Of a stretch of 64,000 nucleotides of DNA, positions 10,000-22,651 are shown piece after piece. The translations under genes were made by a program, and so were the position numbers. Numbering within the stretch: the stretch's first letter is position 1; every line of letters starts with the position of its first letter. The DNA is taken from NCBI GenBank assembly GCA_014621425.1, contig JAANBB010000047.1:1-64000 (forward strand). The letters run 5' to 3'. Under the pieces are notes generated by a model. The model saw only the letters and a list, made by a program, of their open reading frames with translations, did not search any database and was not told the DNA's origin. The DNA comes from Cylindrodendrum hubeiense (lineage: Eukaryota; Ascomycota; Sordariomycetes; Hypocreales; Nectriaceae).

Positions 10000-12900
10000 A
10001 TGCCATCTGATAGCAACGCTGAGGTCGGGGGCTCAATGCTGCCATCTGATGCCGAAAAGCGTGGTCAGGACATCCCGCCATCCTCGACTTCTGACTCCGT
10101 GTCGACGATATGTCCGTCTGGCAAGGAGGAGTCGACCGCCAAAGACTGCGAAGACTCCGAAGCCCGCATCAATGACGAAGTTGTTGAGCTTGCACGCCGG
10201 TTGAGCACTAGGTCTCATGGAGCTCCTGGTACTCTCTTCCCTGTCCCTGCCGAAGGACCTCTCAATCCTGCGAGCCCCGACTTCAATGCTCGCAAGTGGG
10301 CTCGGGCCTTCTACGACATCCGAACTGATACCTCCGAGGGTACGCCGCCGAAGACAACCGGCGTGGCCTTTACGAACCTCAACGTTTATGGATTTGGCAG
10401 TGCGACCGACTTCCAGAAGACCGTGGGAAACGTTTTCTTGGAAGGCGCAAACTCGATCAAGAATCTGTTCGGCCAGAAGAAGCAGCGCGTTGACATTCTC
10501 CGTGACTTGGACGGCGTGGTCCACAGTGGCGAGATGCTTGCGGTTCTGGGACCCCCTGGATCTGGCTGCTCCACGCTCTTGCGAACTATTGCGGGTGACA
10601 CGCACGGATTCTATGTCAGCGATGATGCCACCCTCAACTACCAGGGCATCCGACCGAGCGAGATGAGAACCGCTTTCCGTGGCGAGGCAATCTACACGGC
10701 TGAAGTCGACAACCATTTCCCTCACCTGACCGTTGGCGACACCCTGTATTTTGCGGCCCGCACTCGCTGCCCGAAGAACATTCCCGAGGGCATCACCAGA
10801 ACGGAATACGCCGAACATCTTCGCGATGTCACGATGGCCATGTTCGGTATTTCGCACACCAAGAATACCCGGGTTGGCAATGACTTCATCCGTGGTGTCA
10901 GCGGCGGAGAGCGAAAGCGCGTGACGATTGCCGAGGCTGCTCTGAGCTACTCCCCTCTCCAGTGCTGGGACAACAGCACCCGAGGTCTCGACAGTGCCAA
11001 CGCTCTTGAGTTCTGCCGGACCTTGAGGACCCAAGCCGATACCATGGGCTGCACGTCTTGCGTTGCCATCTATCAGGCATCGCAGGATGCATACGATGTA
11101 TTCGACAAGGTCATTTTGCTCTTCGAGGGCCGCCAGATCTTCTTTGGACGAACAACCGAAGCGAGGGGCTACTTCGAAAACCTCGGCTTCGTCTGTCCCG
11201 AGCAGCAAACTACGGCTGACTTCCTGACCTCGATGACCAGTCACCAGGAGCGTGTTATCCGACCTGGCTGGGAGGGCAAGACCCCACGCAGCCCGGACGA
11301 GTTCGCCCAGACCTGGAAGGCCAGCCAGAACCGCGCGAACCTGATGACCGAGATCAGCGACTACGTGGAGCGACACCCCTTCGGCGGCGAGCACTACGAT
11401 CGGTTCCTGCAGTCTCACAAGATCAACCAGTCCAGCATGCAGCGATCCAAGTCGCCATACACGCTCTCATACATCGAGCAAATGCAGCTGACGCTGTGGA
11501 GGAGCTGGGTTTTGCTGAAGGGCGATCCATCGATCACAGCGACGATGCTGATCACCAATGTCTTCGAAGCTCTCATCATCTCCAGTCTGTTCTACAATCT
11601 ACCTGCCGACACGTCCAGTTTCTTCCGCCGTGGTATACTTCTGTTTTTCATCGTCATCATCAACGCCTTTGGCAGCATCCTCGAGATCCTGACCTTGTAC
11701 GAGAAGCGGAAGATTATCGAAAAACATTCTCGGTATGCGCTTTATCATCCTAGTGCGGAGGCACTCTCAGCTATGATCATGGATTTGCCATACAAGGTCA
11801 TCAATACGGTCTTGCTCAACACTATCTTGTACTTCATGGGACACCTTCGTCGCGAGCCGGGTGCTTTCTTCTTCTTCCTTATGATCAGCTTCACGATGAC
11901 ATTGACAATGTCCATGATGTTCCGACTCATTGGATCTGTCACCAAGTCTGTCTCTCAAGCCCTGGCACCAGCATCAGTCATCCTTCTTGCCATTGCCCTC
12001 TATACCGGATTTGCAATTCCTCCGCAGTATATGAAGAACTGGCTTGGTTGGATTCGTTGGATCAACCCTGTCTTCTACGGCTTGGAGAGTTTGGTCCTCA
12101 ATGAATTCGTTGGACGAGACTTTCCATGCTCAACTTTTATTCCTAGCGGCGCCAACTATGGGTCGGTTGGCGCTCTTGAAAAAGCCTGCAATACAGTGGG
12201 GTCAATTCCTGGCCAGGCCTTTGTTAGTGGTTCGGACTACGTGCGACTTTCATATGGGTTTATCAACTCCCACCGCTGGCGCAACCTGGGCGTCATGATT
12301 GCCTTCATGATCTTGTTCATGGGTCTGCACCTCGTGACTACTGAGTATGTTGCCTCTGAGCGCTCCAAGGGAGAGGTCTTGGTATTCACACGCAAGGGCT
12401 TGAAGAGTCCGCGCAAGGAGAAAAGCGACACGGAAACTGGCAGTGGCAACAGACACGTACAGCCCAGCAGCGACGACTCTGGCGATGCGTCTAACGTGGC
12501 AAAGCAGACATCCATCTTTCACTGGAAGGATGTGTGCTATGAGGTCAAGATTAAGAGCGAGACCCGAAAGATTCTGGACAATGTTGATGGATGGGTTAAG
12601 CCTGGAACTCTAACAGCGCTCATGGTAAGGAGATGCGCCTTGAAACTATATGAAAGAAATACTAACAGGATTACGTAGGGTGTTTCCGGTGCCGGTAAAA
12701 CAACACTTCTCGATGTGCTCGCTACTCGTGTTACTATGGGCGTTGTTTCCGGCGACATGCTCGTCGATGGCAAGCTCCGCGACGAGTCCTTCCAGCGCAA
12801 GACCGGCTACGTACAACAGCAAGATCTTCATCTACACACCTCGACCGTCCGAGAGGCTCTAAGCTTTAGCGCACTTCTTCGACAGCCCGAGCAATATAGC

Positions 12901-14660
12901 AGACAGGAAAAGCTCGACTACGTTGATACTGTTATCGACCTCTTGAACATGGAGGAGTACTCGGATGCTCTCATCGGTGTGCCCGGAGAAGGTCTCAATG
13001 TCGAGCAGCGTAAGCGCCTGACCATCGGCGTTGAACTCGCAGCCCGTCCTCAGCTCCTTCTATTCCTCGATGAGCCTACTTCTGGACTTGACAGTCAAAC
13101 CTCGTGGTCTATCTGCAACTTGCTCGAGAAGCTTACAAAGAGCGGCCAAGCTATCCTCTGCACCATCCACCAGCCCTCGGCGATGCTCTTCCAGCGATTT
13201 GACCGCTTGTTGCTCCTTGCCCGAGGCGGACGCACTGTCTACTTCGGCGAGATTGGAATGGGCTCAAAGGTTCTCGTCGACTATTTCGTCCGCAATGGTG
13301 CTGCGAACCTGCCCTCTGGCGCGAACCCGGCTGAGTACATGCTGGAAGTCATTGGTGCTGCTCCAGGTGCTCATACCGAAATTGACTGGCCTGCTGTGTG
13401 GCGCCAGAGCCCAGAGTATCAAGGCGTTCAGCAGGAGTTGGCTAGGTTAAACGCTGGCGGCAATGCGCAGGCTCAACAGACAGCCCAGGGTACCGCAAGC
13501 TACGCCGAGTTCGCCGCTGGAATGAACACTCAGTTCTTCGAGGTTACCAAGCGCGTCTTTCAACAGTACTGGCGCACCCCGGCATACATCTACTCCAAAG
13601 CAGTCTTGTCCTCTGGCGCGGTTCGTATTCTCCAGCTTTCCAACTTGATCATACACTGACATTTGACATAGGCCCTGTTTATTGGACTATCCTTTTTGAA
13701 TGCGGAGAACACCCAACGCGGTCTTCAGAACCAGATGTTCGGCGTGTTCATCTTCCTCACGGTTTTCTCACAAGTTGTAGAGCAGATCATGCCCAACTTC
13801 GTTCAACAGCGCACTCTTTATGAAGCCCGTGAACGTCCCTCGAAGGCATACTCGTGGGTGGCGTTTATGGTTGCTAATATTTCGGTTGAAATTGCCTGGA
13901 ATTCTGTACGTGAATGAGAGTACCACAACTGGGAGAGTTTTGACGCTAATTTATCACAGCTTATGTCAGTTCTTTGCTTCGTCTGCTGGTACTTCCCTAT
14001 TGGCCTGTACCGCAATGCCGAATACACAGATGCAGTCGACTCGCGTGGTATCACCATGTTCCTCCACGTCTGGGCTTTCTTTATCTTCACTAGCACTTTC
14101 GCGACCATGGCCATTGCCAGTATTGAAAGTGTCGATGTTGCCAGCGGAATCGTTAATCTTATTGCGATCATGATGTTTGCTTTCTGCGGGTAAGTTCTGT
14201 TCCTGATGGTCACCCTCTTAGTTCGTGTTTGACTGACATTGTCTCAAGTATCCTCGCCGGCCCTGACGATCTCCCCGGCTTCTGGATTTTCATGTATCGG
14301 GTTAACCCTTTCACCTACGTCGTGGAGGGCTTCTTGGGAACATCACTTGCAAATGCGCCCATGGCTTGTGCCACCACGGAGTTTGTCAAATTTAATGCTC
14401 CAAGCGACAGCACCTGCGGAGAATACTTGGCATCATTCCTGGAGACTTCAGGGGGCTACCTCATGGATAACAGCACGAGTTCTTGCCAGTACTGTGCCAT
14501 GTCACAGACCAACACCTTCCTTTCGGCTATCCACGTCAGCTTCGCGAACCGCTGGCGCAACTTCGGATTGATGTGGGTCTTCTGCATTTTCAACATTGCA
14601 GCAGCTGTCGGCCTGTATTGGCTGGTTCGTGTTCCCAAGAACAAGTTCAAGAAGCAGTAA
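10000..14660 (+). CDS. PDR-type (ABCG) full-length drug/toxicant exporter
   Basis: This is a plasma-membrane ATP-driven exporter of the pleiotropic drug resistance family, with the reverse layout NBD-TMD-NBD-TMD. Five exons (10000-12624, 12679-13620, 13672-13905, 13960-14189, 14249-14660) give 1480 residues, the family's usual length. NBD1 has the fungal-typical degenerate Walker [12 protein letters not shown] (about residue 183), signature VSGGERKR and Walker B region [13 protein letters not shown]2 has canonical Walker [12 protein letters not shown] (about 876), the C-loop [12 protein letters not shown] and [15 protein letters not shown]. Two hydrophobic blocks, each with several membrane helices, follow the NBDs. 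The asymmetric degeneration of site 1 is normal for this family and not damage. It is divergent from a Zn cluster regulator with shared CGG-type motifs, which suggests induced expression. The substrate cannot be told from sequence. Confidence 0.92.
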
Positions 14661-15376
14661 ACACAAGCTATTAGAGTAGGGTTAGAGTGAGGTCAAATGA
14701 TGAGAGGAGGAGGAGGTATAATAATAGACGCTACACATAGATTGCATCATAGACAGTGAGTGGAGGAGTTAGTTTAACTAGAAATTTGTATTTACTGAAT
14801 ATATACTCTAAACAGCCCTGCTTATCGATTCCCAAGACGGTTCTTAATTTCAGCGATCCTTTCATTTTGTCAAGCTTTGGCCACCCCCAACTGATCGAAT
14901 CTCGAGTTGTCACGTGTAGGGGAGACGGGAACCATTGAGTTTACCAGTACTTGGTAATGCTTCTTCGCTCTCTCCGTTACCGGACCAGTCCCGAAACTGA
15001 TCACCGGCGCCATCAAAGGGAGAAGGAACTCATAGGAGGTGTGCAGGATGCATGCAACGTCATATTATTATTGATCTTGTGGAGGAAGAAGGAGCGCGCC
15101 CTGTTATTAATAGGAGGATAGATCTCGAGACTTGGCTGACAATCTCTACTATCTCTCACCCTTCAGACTCACTACCTCGCTAAACAACCAGGTTGATTAT
15201 GAGAAGAGTATATATGGGATTGTTCAAACTACAGCCTTGGACATCTGCTTGAAGGGAAGGTTGGAATTCAGCAGTACGATGATATAAACTAAAGAGTCTG
15301 TCTCATATTATAGAATGTATCTAAATTGAGGGTTCTGGGTCATGTCAGCTTCATTCATTGAGGGATGGGTCTTAAA
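14661..15376. other. Intergenic, convergent gap
   Basis: This gap lies between the 3' ends of the PDR exporter and the MFS permease. It includes purine-rich and A/T-rich 3' flank sequence. I found no exon chain, RNA gene or recognisable repeat. Confidence 0.5.
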
Positions 15377-17126
15377 TCATACCTTTCTATCGGTCAAATC
15401 GTCCTCATAGGCGTGATCGAAGCCTTCGGGTGTACCGTTTTGATCGCGTTGACGGTTTGTCCACATGCAAAGCATGCGATAGACAAGCGCCAAGACACCA
15501 GCAGCAATCGCTGTGACAACAACAACGACAAACCCTGATTGATATCGGGGTGCCTCTTCCTTCTTAAAGACTAGGGGTCCCACAAAGTTTCCTAAAGCCG
15601 ACAAATTAGTTTATGAATCAATCACCTGGGAGTGTTATGATGTTCGCACCTAGGCAGTAGCCGATATACATGCCCGAAGAAGCAATTGACCTCTTCGTAT
15701 AACCTGCGGTGTTGGCAATTTGCATCCCCATCAACACAGCATAGCCGGCTCCCACTGATGGCAAGATATAACAGGCGAATAATAAAGCTCCAGTGGACGA
15801 TAATGGAAGACGCCATAGGAGCAAAGCCGCCAGTACCGTGCCCATCTGTGCAATGAAGACCAGATACGATCGGATGCCTGGGAACTTGTAGGCCAGAAAA
15901 GGGAAAAGCAGTTGCATAGTTCCCGCATAGGCACCTGCTGGCATCACGAGGAGTAGGGAATTGAGCGTGGTGAATCCCATGCCGTTGATGATGATCGGTA
16001 CAAATGTTGAGATGGGTCCGTTGGCGATCATGGACAAGAAGGAGATAGAGAAGACGACCCAAAACTTGGCGTCCAGTAGCAGCTCCCAGATTTGTTCGAC
16101 TTTGAGATGTGTGTTTCTGACACCCGAATTATTGGTCCTCAGCCGTGCGACGAGGAGGTATCGTTCTCTTTCGTTGAATCCTTTCACTCGTACCGGATCG
16201 GGTGGGAGGACGAAGAAGAGGGCGACTCCCCACAGAATAGTGAGAGCACCAGAGAAGTAGTACATGTACCTCCATGAAGAGACACCCCCGTTGATCTGAC
16301 CAAATGCATAGTTGATCAAAGGAGAAAAGACCGACACATATCCAGTGCAGCTGTACCAAATTCTACGTCACATAGTAAGCATTATGTTCAGCCCCAAAAG
16401 GGCAATTCGGTTAAAGCTTACCCCATTCGCATTGCTTGTTCATTTTTCTTGTAAAAACTTCCCTGAAATTTGTTAATTAGGCCACTATTCCGATGAAGCA
16501 AACAATAATTGATTTCGCATTGGCGTACTTACAACGATCAACATGAACATTGGGCTGATACCGCTCTCTAGGAAGCCAAGGAAGAATCTTTGGATGTAAA
16601 TGCCTTGGTAGGTTTTGCAGGTAGTGGTTAGGATCAGACAAATACCCCAGACGACAACGATGCCGGAAGCAACGCGCTCAACCGGGTATCGTTGGGCAAG
16701 GACCATAGCAGGGTAAGCGCCAACAATGAAGCCAAGGTAGAAGATCGAAGCGGTCCAGGAGTATCGACTGCCTACAAGAAGGTCCAAGTCCTCTCGAAGC
16801 CCGAAGATTGCCTGTTGTTGCACGCCATTAGTCAACGCCAACTTGCTTGGGTGTGATTGGGTGCATACAGCTTGGGAAAGCATAGCCTTGTCGTAGTACT
16901 GAAGTCCATAGGTGGCACAGAGTACCGGCATGAGTCTCCAGTCAATCTTTCGACGCAGCCTCTTCTCTTCGTCGGCTGTCCAAGTCTCGTCACCGGTGTA
17001 GTTATCCAAGACTCTCAACGCTTCGTCATGATGGACCACGTCGACAGTCTTGGAAACCTCGGGTTGGGTTTCATTTGGGGCATTTTCGACTTGGTGCACC
17101 GGTGTTCCTTTCTCAGAATCGGACAT
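15377..17126 (-). CDS. MFS permease, anion:cation symporter (Dal5-like) family
   Basis: This is a major facilitator transporter of the allantoate permease/anion:cation symporter type, which imports organic anions, vitamins or small acids by proton symport. Five exons (16869-17126, 16533-16811, 16422-16462, 15626-16362, 15377-15591) join in frame to 509 residues. After a hydrophilic N-terminus comes RRKIDWRLMPVLCATYGLQY, the usual start of helix 1 in this family. GFIVGAYPAMVLAQRYPVER and FFLGFLESGISPMF fall where helices 2-5 of the family carry conserved motifs. The 41 nt exon 3 (GSFYKKNEQAMRMG) matches the conserved WYxxxEQxxR-type segment. ATG at 17126 is chosen over one two codons upstream. 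It is divergent from a metallo-hydrolase, which could share its substrate. The substrate is unknown. Confidence 0.85.
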
Positions 17127-17719
17127 GATCAACAGTAATCATGCGAAGAAGCTTGGTGATGGCTGAGAGTTGACTCTGTCGGGGCGCGTATCCATTTTTA
17201 TGCAGGTAGAGTAACGTCGGACCCCATGGGGAAGATTAGGGGAGTAGTGGGGCTTCCCCAGAGGACGCAATCACTAACCCTGCCAAAGCAGTCACAAGGG
17301 CCACCGGCCAATGTTTAGCGCCTCGGTCCCTGCTGGGATCTTGGGTCGCGTAGGTGGCCGGGACTGTCGAAAGCGGATTACCGATGGATAGCCGAGCTCA
17401 AAACTGGGGGAGATGCGTCACTTCAGCCACCAAATAACCAACATCTCAGCGATGCGAGCCTAGATCGCTCAGCTGCCAAGATCTCCTTGCCGATTTATCT
17501 GGACTGAGAAGCACGGGCCTAGACCTGGTTGTATTCAATCCAGGAGTGTCGGATCATTGAGCCTGGCGAATTCCCCATCCCCGCCCTGACTCGACCGACT
17601 CTGACACCAACATCAAACGATTCTCTTCTCACACAGTAGAAAGTCTACACTACTTGATGGCTACCTTCAGAACTACCCACATCTAACAATTTAAACGAAC
17701 GAAACTCAGCCGGTTCACC
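17127..17719. promoter_or_regulatory. Divergent promoter, MFS permease and metallo-hydrolase
   Basis: This 593 bp gap separates the starts of two divergent genes and must hold both promoters. It has GC-rich patches and a C/T- and A-rich leader before 17720. I do not see a convincing repeated operator. Confidence 0.4.
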
Positions 17720-18924
17720 ATGTCTAGTGTGGGCCAGATCATACAAATCCCCACAGGCAGGGAGATTGTGGGTGTTAAATTAATAAACCCCGTCAACTTT
17801 GGGCCAGCTATCCTCAAGAGGTTCATGGAGCCTCCTGTTCCAGGTCTAGAGACATTCCAGACATCGCCTTCCTTTTCATTCTTGTTGGAACATCCTTCCG
17901 GCCGTAAGCTGGTTTTCGACTTGGGGATTCGAAAGGACTATAACAACTACTCACCAAAAATCACGGAATATCTACCGAGCACGAAATATGATATACAGGT
18001 GCAAAAGAATGTCATAGAGATCTTAGAAGAGAATGGAGTCGTAGCTAAAGATATAGAAGCTGTCATCTGGAGGTAAGTAGAACTCGGGCGACGTTCCTCA
18101 TTTTACACGGCTAATATAGACCGTAACGGGCAGCCACTGGCATTGGGATCACATAGGAGACCCGTCCACATTCCCTTTAACTACCGACCTAGTGGTTGGT
18201 CCCGGATTCAAAGATGCAATGCTTCCGGGTGCCCCGGCAAACCCGGAATCCCCGATTTTAGAGAGTGACTACACGTGAGGTCCCCCGAAATACTTTTCCT
18301 ACTTAGTCGGCTGTTTATTGACATAACTTCAGCGGCCGAAACCTACGCGAGATAAAGTTTGACGACCCGGATTCACTACATATAGGCCAATTCCCGGCAT
18401 TCGACTATTTTGGGGATGGGTCGTTCTACTTATTGGATAGCCCTGGACATGCGATAGGTCATCTTTGCGGCTTAGCCCGAACGACCCAAAACCCGGACAC
18501 CTTTGTTCTGCTCGGTGGTGATATCTGCCACTATGCGGGTCTTTTACGCCCGTCAAAATACATGGGAATGCCAGAAACCATCACACCGCACCCATGCCAC
18601 CCTCATGGGAACATATCGTTGTGTCCGGGAGATGCATTCGAACAACTCCAGAAATCGCGTGGCAGAGAAGCAAATGATACACTCTACGATATGACATTTG
18701 GCCTCGACATTCCACTAGCAAAACGGACAGTTGCACATTTGCAGCAACTCGACTGTGATGAAAACATCTTCATTGTTATAGCGCATGACTCAACCGTGCG
18801 AGATGGCGTAGACCATTTCCCAGATAGTCTGAATGCTTGGAAGGAGAAAGGATGGGGGAGAGGCTTGAAATGGGCATTCTTACGCGATTTGAAGACCTAT
18901 TGGGTATCAAAGGGCCTTGCTTAG
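17720..18924 (+). CDS. Metallo-beta-lactamase-fold hydrolase (lactonase-like)
   Basis: This is a dinuclear zinc hydrolase of the metallo-beta-lactamase superfamily, closest in layout to N-acyl homoserine lactonase-like fungal proteins. Three exons (17720-18072, 18134-18274, 18333-18924) give 361 residues. The first metal motif H-x-H-x-D-H is HWHWDH at residues 119-124, formed exactly across the first splice, which fixes that junction. A downstream DSPGHAIGHLCGL supplies the next histidine ligand, LLGGDICHY the bridging aspartate, and VIAHD the last histidine. There is no obvious signal peptide, so it is probably cytosolic. It is divergent from an anion-type MFS permease, suggesting uptake and hydrolysis of one compound. 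Fungal homologues are mostly uncharacterised. Lactone hydrolysis is an inference from fold only. Confidence 0.8.
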
Positions 18925-19428
18925 AATGTTACATGTGGCGAGAGGTCCTGTGTCCTACAACAAGACAATAGGTGGATTGTTAGTGCTATTCTATTTGTTG
19001 CTATCAGCTTCGTATAAATCATTGGGAACGTGACCAAGGGGGCTACTTGAACAAAACCGTTAGTGCTCAAAATTAGACATTAGTCATGTGATGAGGTTGC
19101 AATGTCTACGATGCTGCTGCTACTCAGGACAGGAGAAGCTATTAAGCCATTATATACCTGTTGTCAGTTTAAAGATTCCCGGACAAGTAATTGAGAACAG
19201 GTCAATAGAGCAAATATGATTATGGTCATGATGGCGGGTAATGTTTAAGGTAAAAGGAGTGAATTAATCAAAATCGACGGCGGCTGTGCAGTTGCCCTCG
19301 CATCTAAAGAAGAAAAGAAGAAAAGGAAAGTCTATGAAGCCTGCTGTTCCAAAGGAGTAACCCCCTTTATGCAATGAGTTGTTTCCACGCATATGCAATC
19401 CCTATTATTGCAACTTCCACCCAGCCGA
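18925..19428. other. Intergenic, convergent gap
   Basis: These are 3' flanks of the metallo-hydrolase and of the secreted repeat protein. The sequence is A/T-rich with no exon chain or RNA gene that I can support. Confidence 0.5.
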
Positions 19429-19962
19429 CTAGTTCTTCTTGTCATACTTCCCAGGAGTCCACTTGCCATCGTCATGGCCAGTGCCCTCGCCCTCGTACTT
19501 GCCAGGGTACCACTTTCCGTCGTCTTTTCCAGTACCGGGGCCCTCGTACTTTCCGGGGTACCACGAGCCNTCATCCTCTCNCTTNGACTCNACCTTCTTN
19601 GANNCANNGCGAGGGTGGTACTTNCCNTCNTCATGACCAGTNCCNNNNCCCTCATANTTNCCAGGGTACCACTTTCCNTCGTCCTTNCCAGTGCCNGGAC
19701 CCTCNTATTTNCCNGGGTACCACGAGCCNTCNTCCTCTCTCTTTGACTCGACCTTCTTGGAAGCATCGCGAGGATGATATTTTCCATCATCATATCCAGT
19801 GCCGGGGCCCTCATATTTGCCAGGGTACCACTTTCCGTCGTCCTTGCCAGTACCAGGACCCTCGTATTTGCCTGGCGCCCACTTTCCGTCGTCAGCAGGC
19901 TTGGGAGCTGGAAGTGCCAGAGCCGTCACGGCAAAGGCGAGGAGGGTGAAGGAGTAGCGCAT
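19429..19962 (-). CDS. Small secreted tandem-repeat protein
   Basis: I do not recognise a named family. The reading frame encodes 177 residues without introns. A clear signal peptide (MRYSFTLLAFAVTALALPAP) is followed only by repeats of about 17 residues of the form DDGKWYPGKYEGPGTGK. Every third unit is replaced by a variant DDGKYHPRDASKKVESKRE, so there is a higher-order repeat of about 53 residues. The lysine-arginine in the variant unit is a possible kexin site, which would release Trp/Tyr/Gly-rich peptides. No cysteine is visible. The middle of the gene (19570-19732) is full of single ambiguous bases, consistent with collapsed or polymorphic repeat copies, so the true length is uncertain. 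A TATA-like site lies upstream. A cell-wall or matrix role is possible but not shown. Confidence 0.7.
   Translation of the reverse strand: MRYSFTLLAFAVTALALPAPKPADDGKWAPGKYEGPGTGKDDGKWYPGKYEGPGTGYDDGKYHPRDASKKVESKREXXGSWYXXKXEGXGTXKDXGKWYPXXYEXXXTGHXXXKYHPRXXXKKXEXKXEDXGSWYPGKYEGPGTGKDDGKWYPGKYEGEGTGHDDGKWTPGKYDKKN
19570..19732. repeat. Ambiguous-base block inside coding tandem repeat
   Basis: Scattered single N calls are confined to the central higher-order repeat of the secreted protein gene and spare the flanking copies. This pattern fits reads from non-identical repeat copies merged into one consensus, so copy number here is unreliable. Confidence 0.75.
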
Positions 19963-22651
19963 TTTGAAAAGTTGGATGAAGATGTTGATGAAACTGGAAT
20001 AAAAGATATGAGATTGTCGAATTAAGTGATTGTTGAGTGAGAGTGACAATGATGAGGAGAGGAGGAGGATGGTGAAAGTGATGGTGATGATAGGAACGGA
20101 TCTAAAGGAAGACTTCATCAGGGCCTTATATACATGCCTAAGTCACCTCCAAGACATGATCGTCCTATTTCGTAATCGTTGACGGTAGATGGCGCAGCTT
20201 CCAGCTCCAAAGTCTTGCTTCAACATTGGAATTCTTAGACAGTTCCCCGCTTAGCTGAGGTAGTCTGAATATCGTCCGCCTCCCAAGAGCGTCCTGTCTC
20301 GTTGTTGTTACTATTTACGGGGCCACCACCAAGTAAGCCTCAGCCAACTGGCTCTCTATCAAATCAAAAACCACTCTTGTTCAGCTCCGCCTGAAAATCC
20401 CCCAGCTTGGGCAACGTTCCCAGCAGATCAGCACTAGCTGCTGCGCAACGTTCTTGGCATCCTCGTGAGCCTTCAGGTGGCTGAGCTCGGAAGCAGCACT
20501 CTAAAAAATACATTATCCATTTAGGGCTAGAGTGGCAATGCCACCGCCATCATCTGTACTCTGGCGTGCTTGGCCACACTATGTTGCCATTGGCCTTGAA
20601 TCCTAAGTAAGACAGCTGGTAAGGTAATGGGGGTGCGCCACATCTGACTGTACCCCCAAAGAAAAGTAACCGCGTTTGTTCGTATTTATTCATTCCGCGA
20701 TTTTGCCAAGAATGAACTCGAGAATCCTTCATTGCCTGTCCACGTGTGTGGGCTATATCAAATTGCACCGCCCAGGACACCACTGTTGGCCATCATAGGC
20801 GGCCAATAGGGGACTAGGATTAATCTCACTTCTTCCCTCCCGAGAGAAGTAACAGTTATTTTCACTCTGAGGGAGGGTAATCCTGGGAATTTCTAAATGG
20901 GGTATTTTGGATGGGCAATGTGGTCTTGGCTGGTTGGCTGGTTCGGACTTTCGTCATGACGCGGGGTTGAAGAGAATAGGCTGTCAGCCAGGCTGCCTGT
21001 GTGTACCCGGCCATCTTCAGCTGGTCGACTACTTCGAAATAAAGTCAGACACTCGCACGTAGAATCAGGCTGTGTCTAAGAATACGAACGGGGAAGGATG
21101 GGTTAGATCATACTTCCTGCTCAAAAGCGCGAGCGGGGTTGCAAGACATGCAGTGCGGTGATTCCAAAGATCAATTTGGGAGGCCTATCCTAGAGTCACC
21201 TGGCCACCTGACAGTGCTCTGTGTGACTGAGGATATTGCTGAGCCTGGTTTCGTTCTGCAGGTAGGCAAATGAGGCTGTGCGCATCCACAACCTTCAGCC
21301 GCAACACCACGTTAATTACGTTCAAGGGCAAGTTAAATAAGAAGAATGGACGCAAGCACGTTCCAAAGCGCATTGTTGCCGTGCTTGAATAGGTGGATGA
21401 TGCAACTGCACTCGAAGTTGCACCATCACAGACAGCGGATGACATGACAGGCCGCCACTGACTTCCAGCTTCGGGTCAGCTGTTGAGCCGCAACGCTTTT
21501 GAACGCTGATCCTCGGGATAGTTCGGTAACGGACCGATATCTATCTGGACTGTGGGAAAGTCTAAGAATAATCATTCTTGGAACTTGTGATCTTCAGCCA
21601 GCTATTGGGAGAATCAAGAGTCTGGTGCTCGCTGGTGGCAAGACATGGTATCAGGCATCAGATCAACATGCGAAAATGAGGTAAGTCGCCTCAATCATGA
21701 GATGAATACAAATTGTATCTAGAATGAACCATTAAGACCATTTCCACACGTACCGCTGCGTATGAGATGACGCTTGAATATACCGCCAGTTCCCGTACCA
21801 TCAATGCATCGTAGTAAGCGGATGACTTTGCGCAGAATTACATTTTTGCAGCCACCCATATGGCCGCAGACCTTATTGAGGTAACCAACAGGTCGGGTGA
21901 TCCTTCGCCAGTCTGCGTGTTTGTCACCTGTTTATGCACATGTTGGGTGAGTGTAGTGTAAGAATAGTCACCGGTCTCAGCCTCGATGCAACGTGACGCA
22001 ACACAACACCATCTGGCTTTCCCTTTCAAGACATTCCCAAGACATGATGGACATTGTTTCTTGTTGTTTCTTGGGATCGCTCTTCCTATGTTCCGATTGC
22101 GCCCGTGCCGTGCCCAAAGTGACCGATTTCTAGTCCTGCACTTTTCTACAACAAGGGCCCGCCTTTTGCCGACTACAATTCGGGTAACTTGCATGAAGGA
22201 GTCGGCGATAGTCTCCACCTGCCGACCGCACTGGCCACCCCCGCCGGTAATCCCGATCCGTGATAGTAGGCCATCCATCTCTACAAGCAATCGTGAGCTC
22301 GGGAATTGGTGTCGGCAATCCATCTAATCTGGTCGGTAATGACCAGGTAATCTGTTTTGGGCAAGGTTGGAAGAACGCGGGGATGTTCGTCCCCGCATTA
22401 TTGCCGACCCCCGCATTGTGCTTTACTCCAGCGATCTGAAGCGACACCATAATTACGGGCAAACCTGCGTGGTGTCTCACAGTCATTATGTTGGCGTAGA
22501 ACACCAGTGGTTCCGATTTTATGAATATACCTATTAGATATTCCTTGGACTTCTTCAACTGGATTGTGTGTTAGATAAGGCTTAATCTGCAGAGTGTTAA
22601 TGCTTTGGGCACATCCAAAATATCACCTTCCCCTCATCAGACACTGCCAAC
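19963..22651. other. Long gene-poor stretch
   Basis: About 2.7 kb lies between the secreted repeat gene and the first Baeyer-Villiger gene. Apart from the promoter of each flanking gene I found no open reading frame with recognisable residues or convincing splice partners. I also found no tRNA-like box pair and no obvious inverted repeat. It separates the catabolic cluster from the genes to its left. Confidence 0.5.
20125..20132 (-). promoter_or_regulatory. TATA-like element of the secreted repeat gene
   Basis: On the minus strand this reads TATATAAG, about 165 bp upstream of the ATG at 19962. The spacing suits a fungal TATA box with a leader of roughly 130 nt. The call rests on the match and position only. 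Confidence 0.4.

Noticed and set aside
10033..11418. A 461-codon open frame antisense to the PDR exporter
   Set aside because: It lies wholly opposite a well-supported NBD1 exon, shows no family residues, and follows codon bias of the sense gene.
16812..16868. Reading through this segment of the MFS gene as coding
   Set aside because: It is open in frame but bounded by GTATGC and CAG, and its residues interrupt a conserved helix; it is treated as an intron.
19429..19962. Ustiloxin-type RiPP precursor
   Set aside because: Repeats and a KR pair are present, but no UstYa/DUF3328 oxidase genes are nearby and units are long, so only a kexin-processed peptide is suggested.
21838..22323. 161-codon frame in the gene-poor stretch
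   Set aside because: No recognisable residues, no splice partners, composition like its surroundings.
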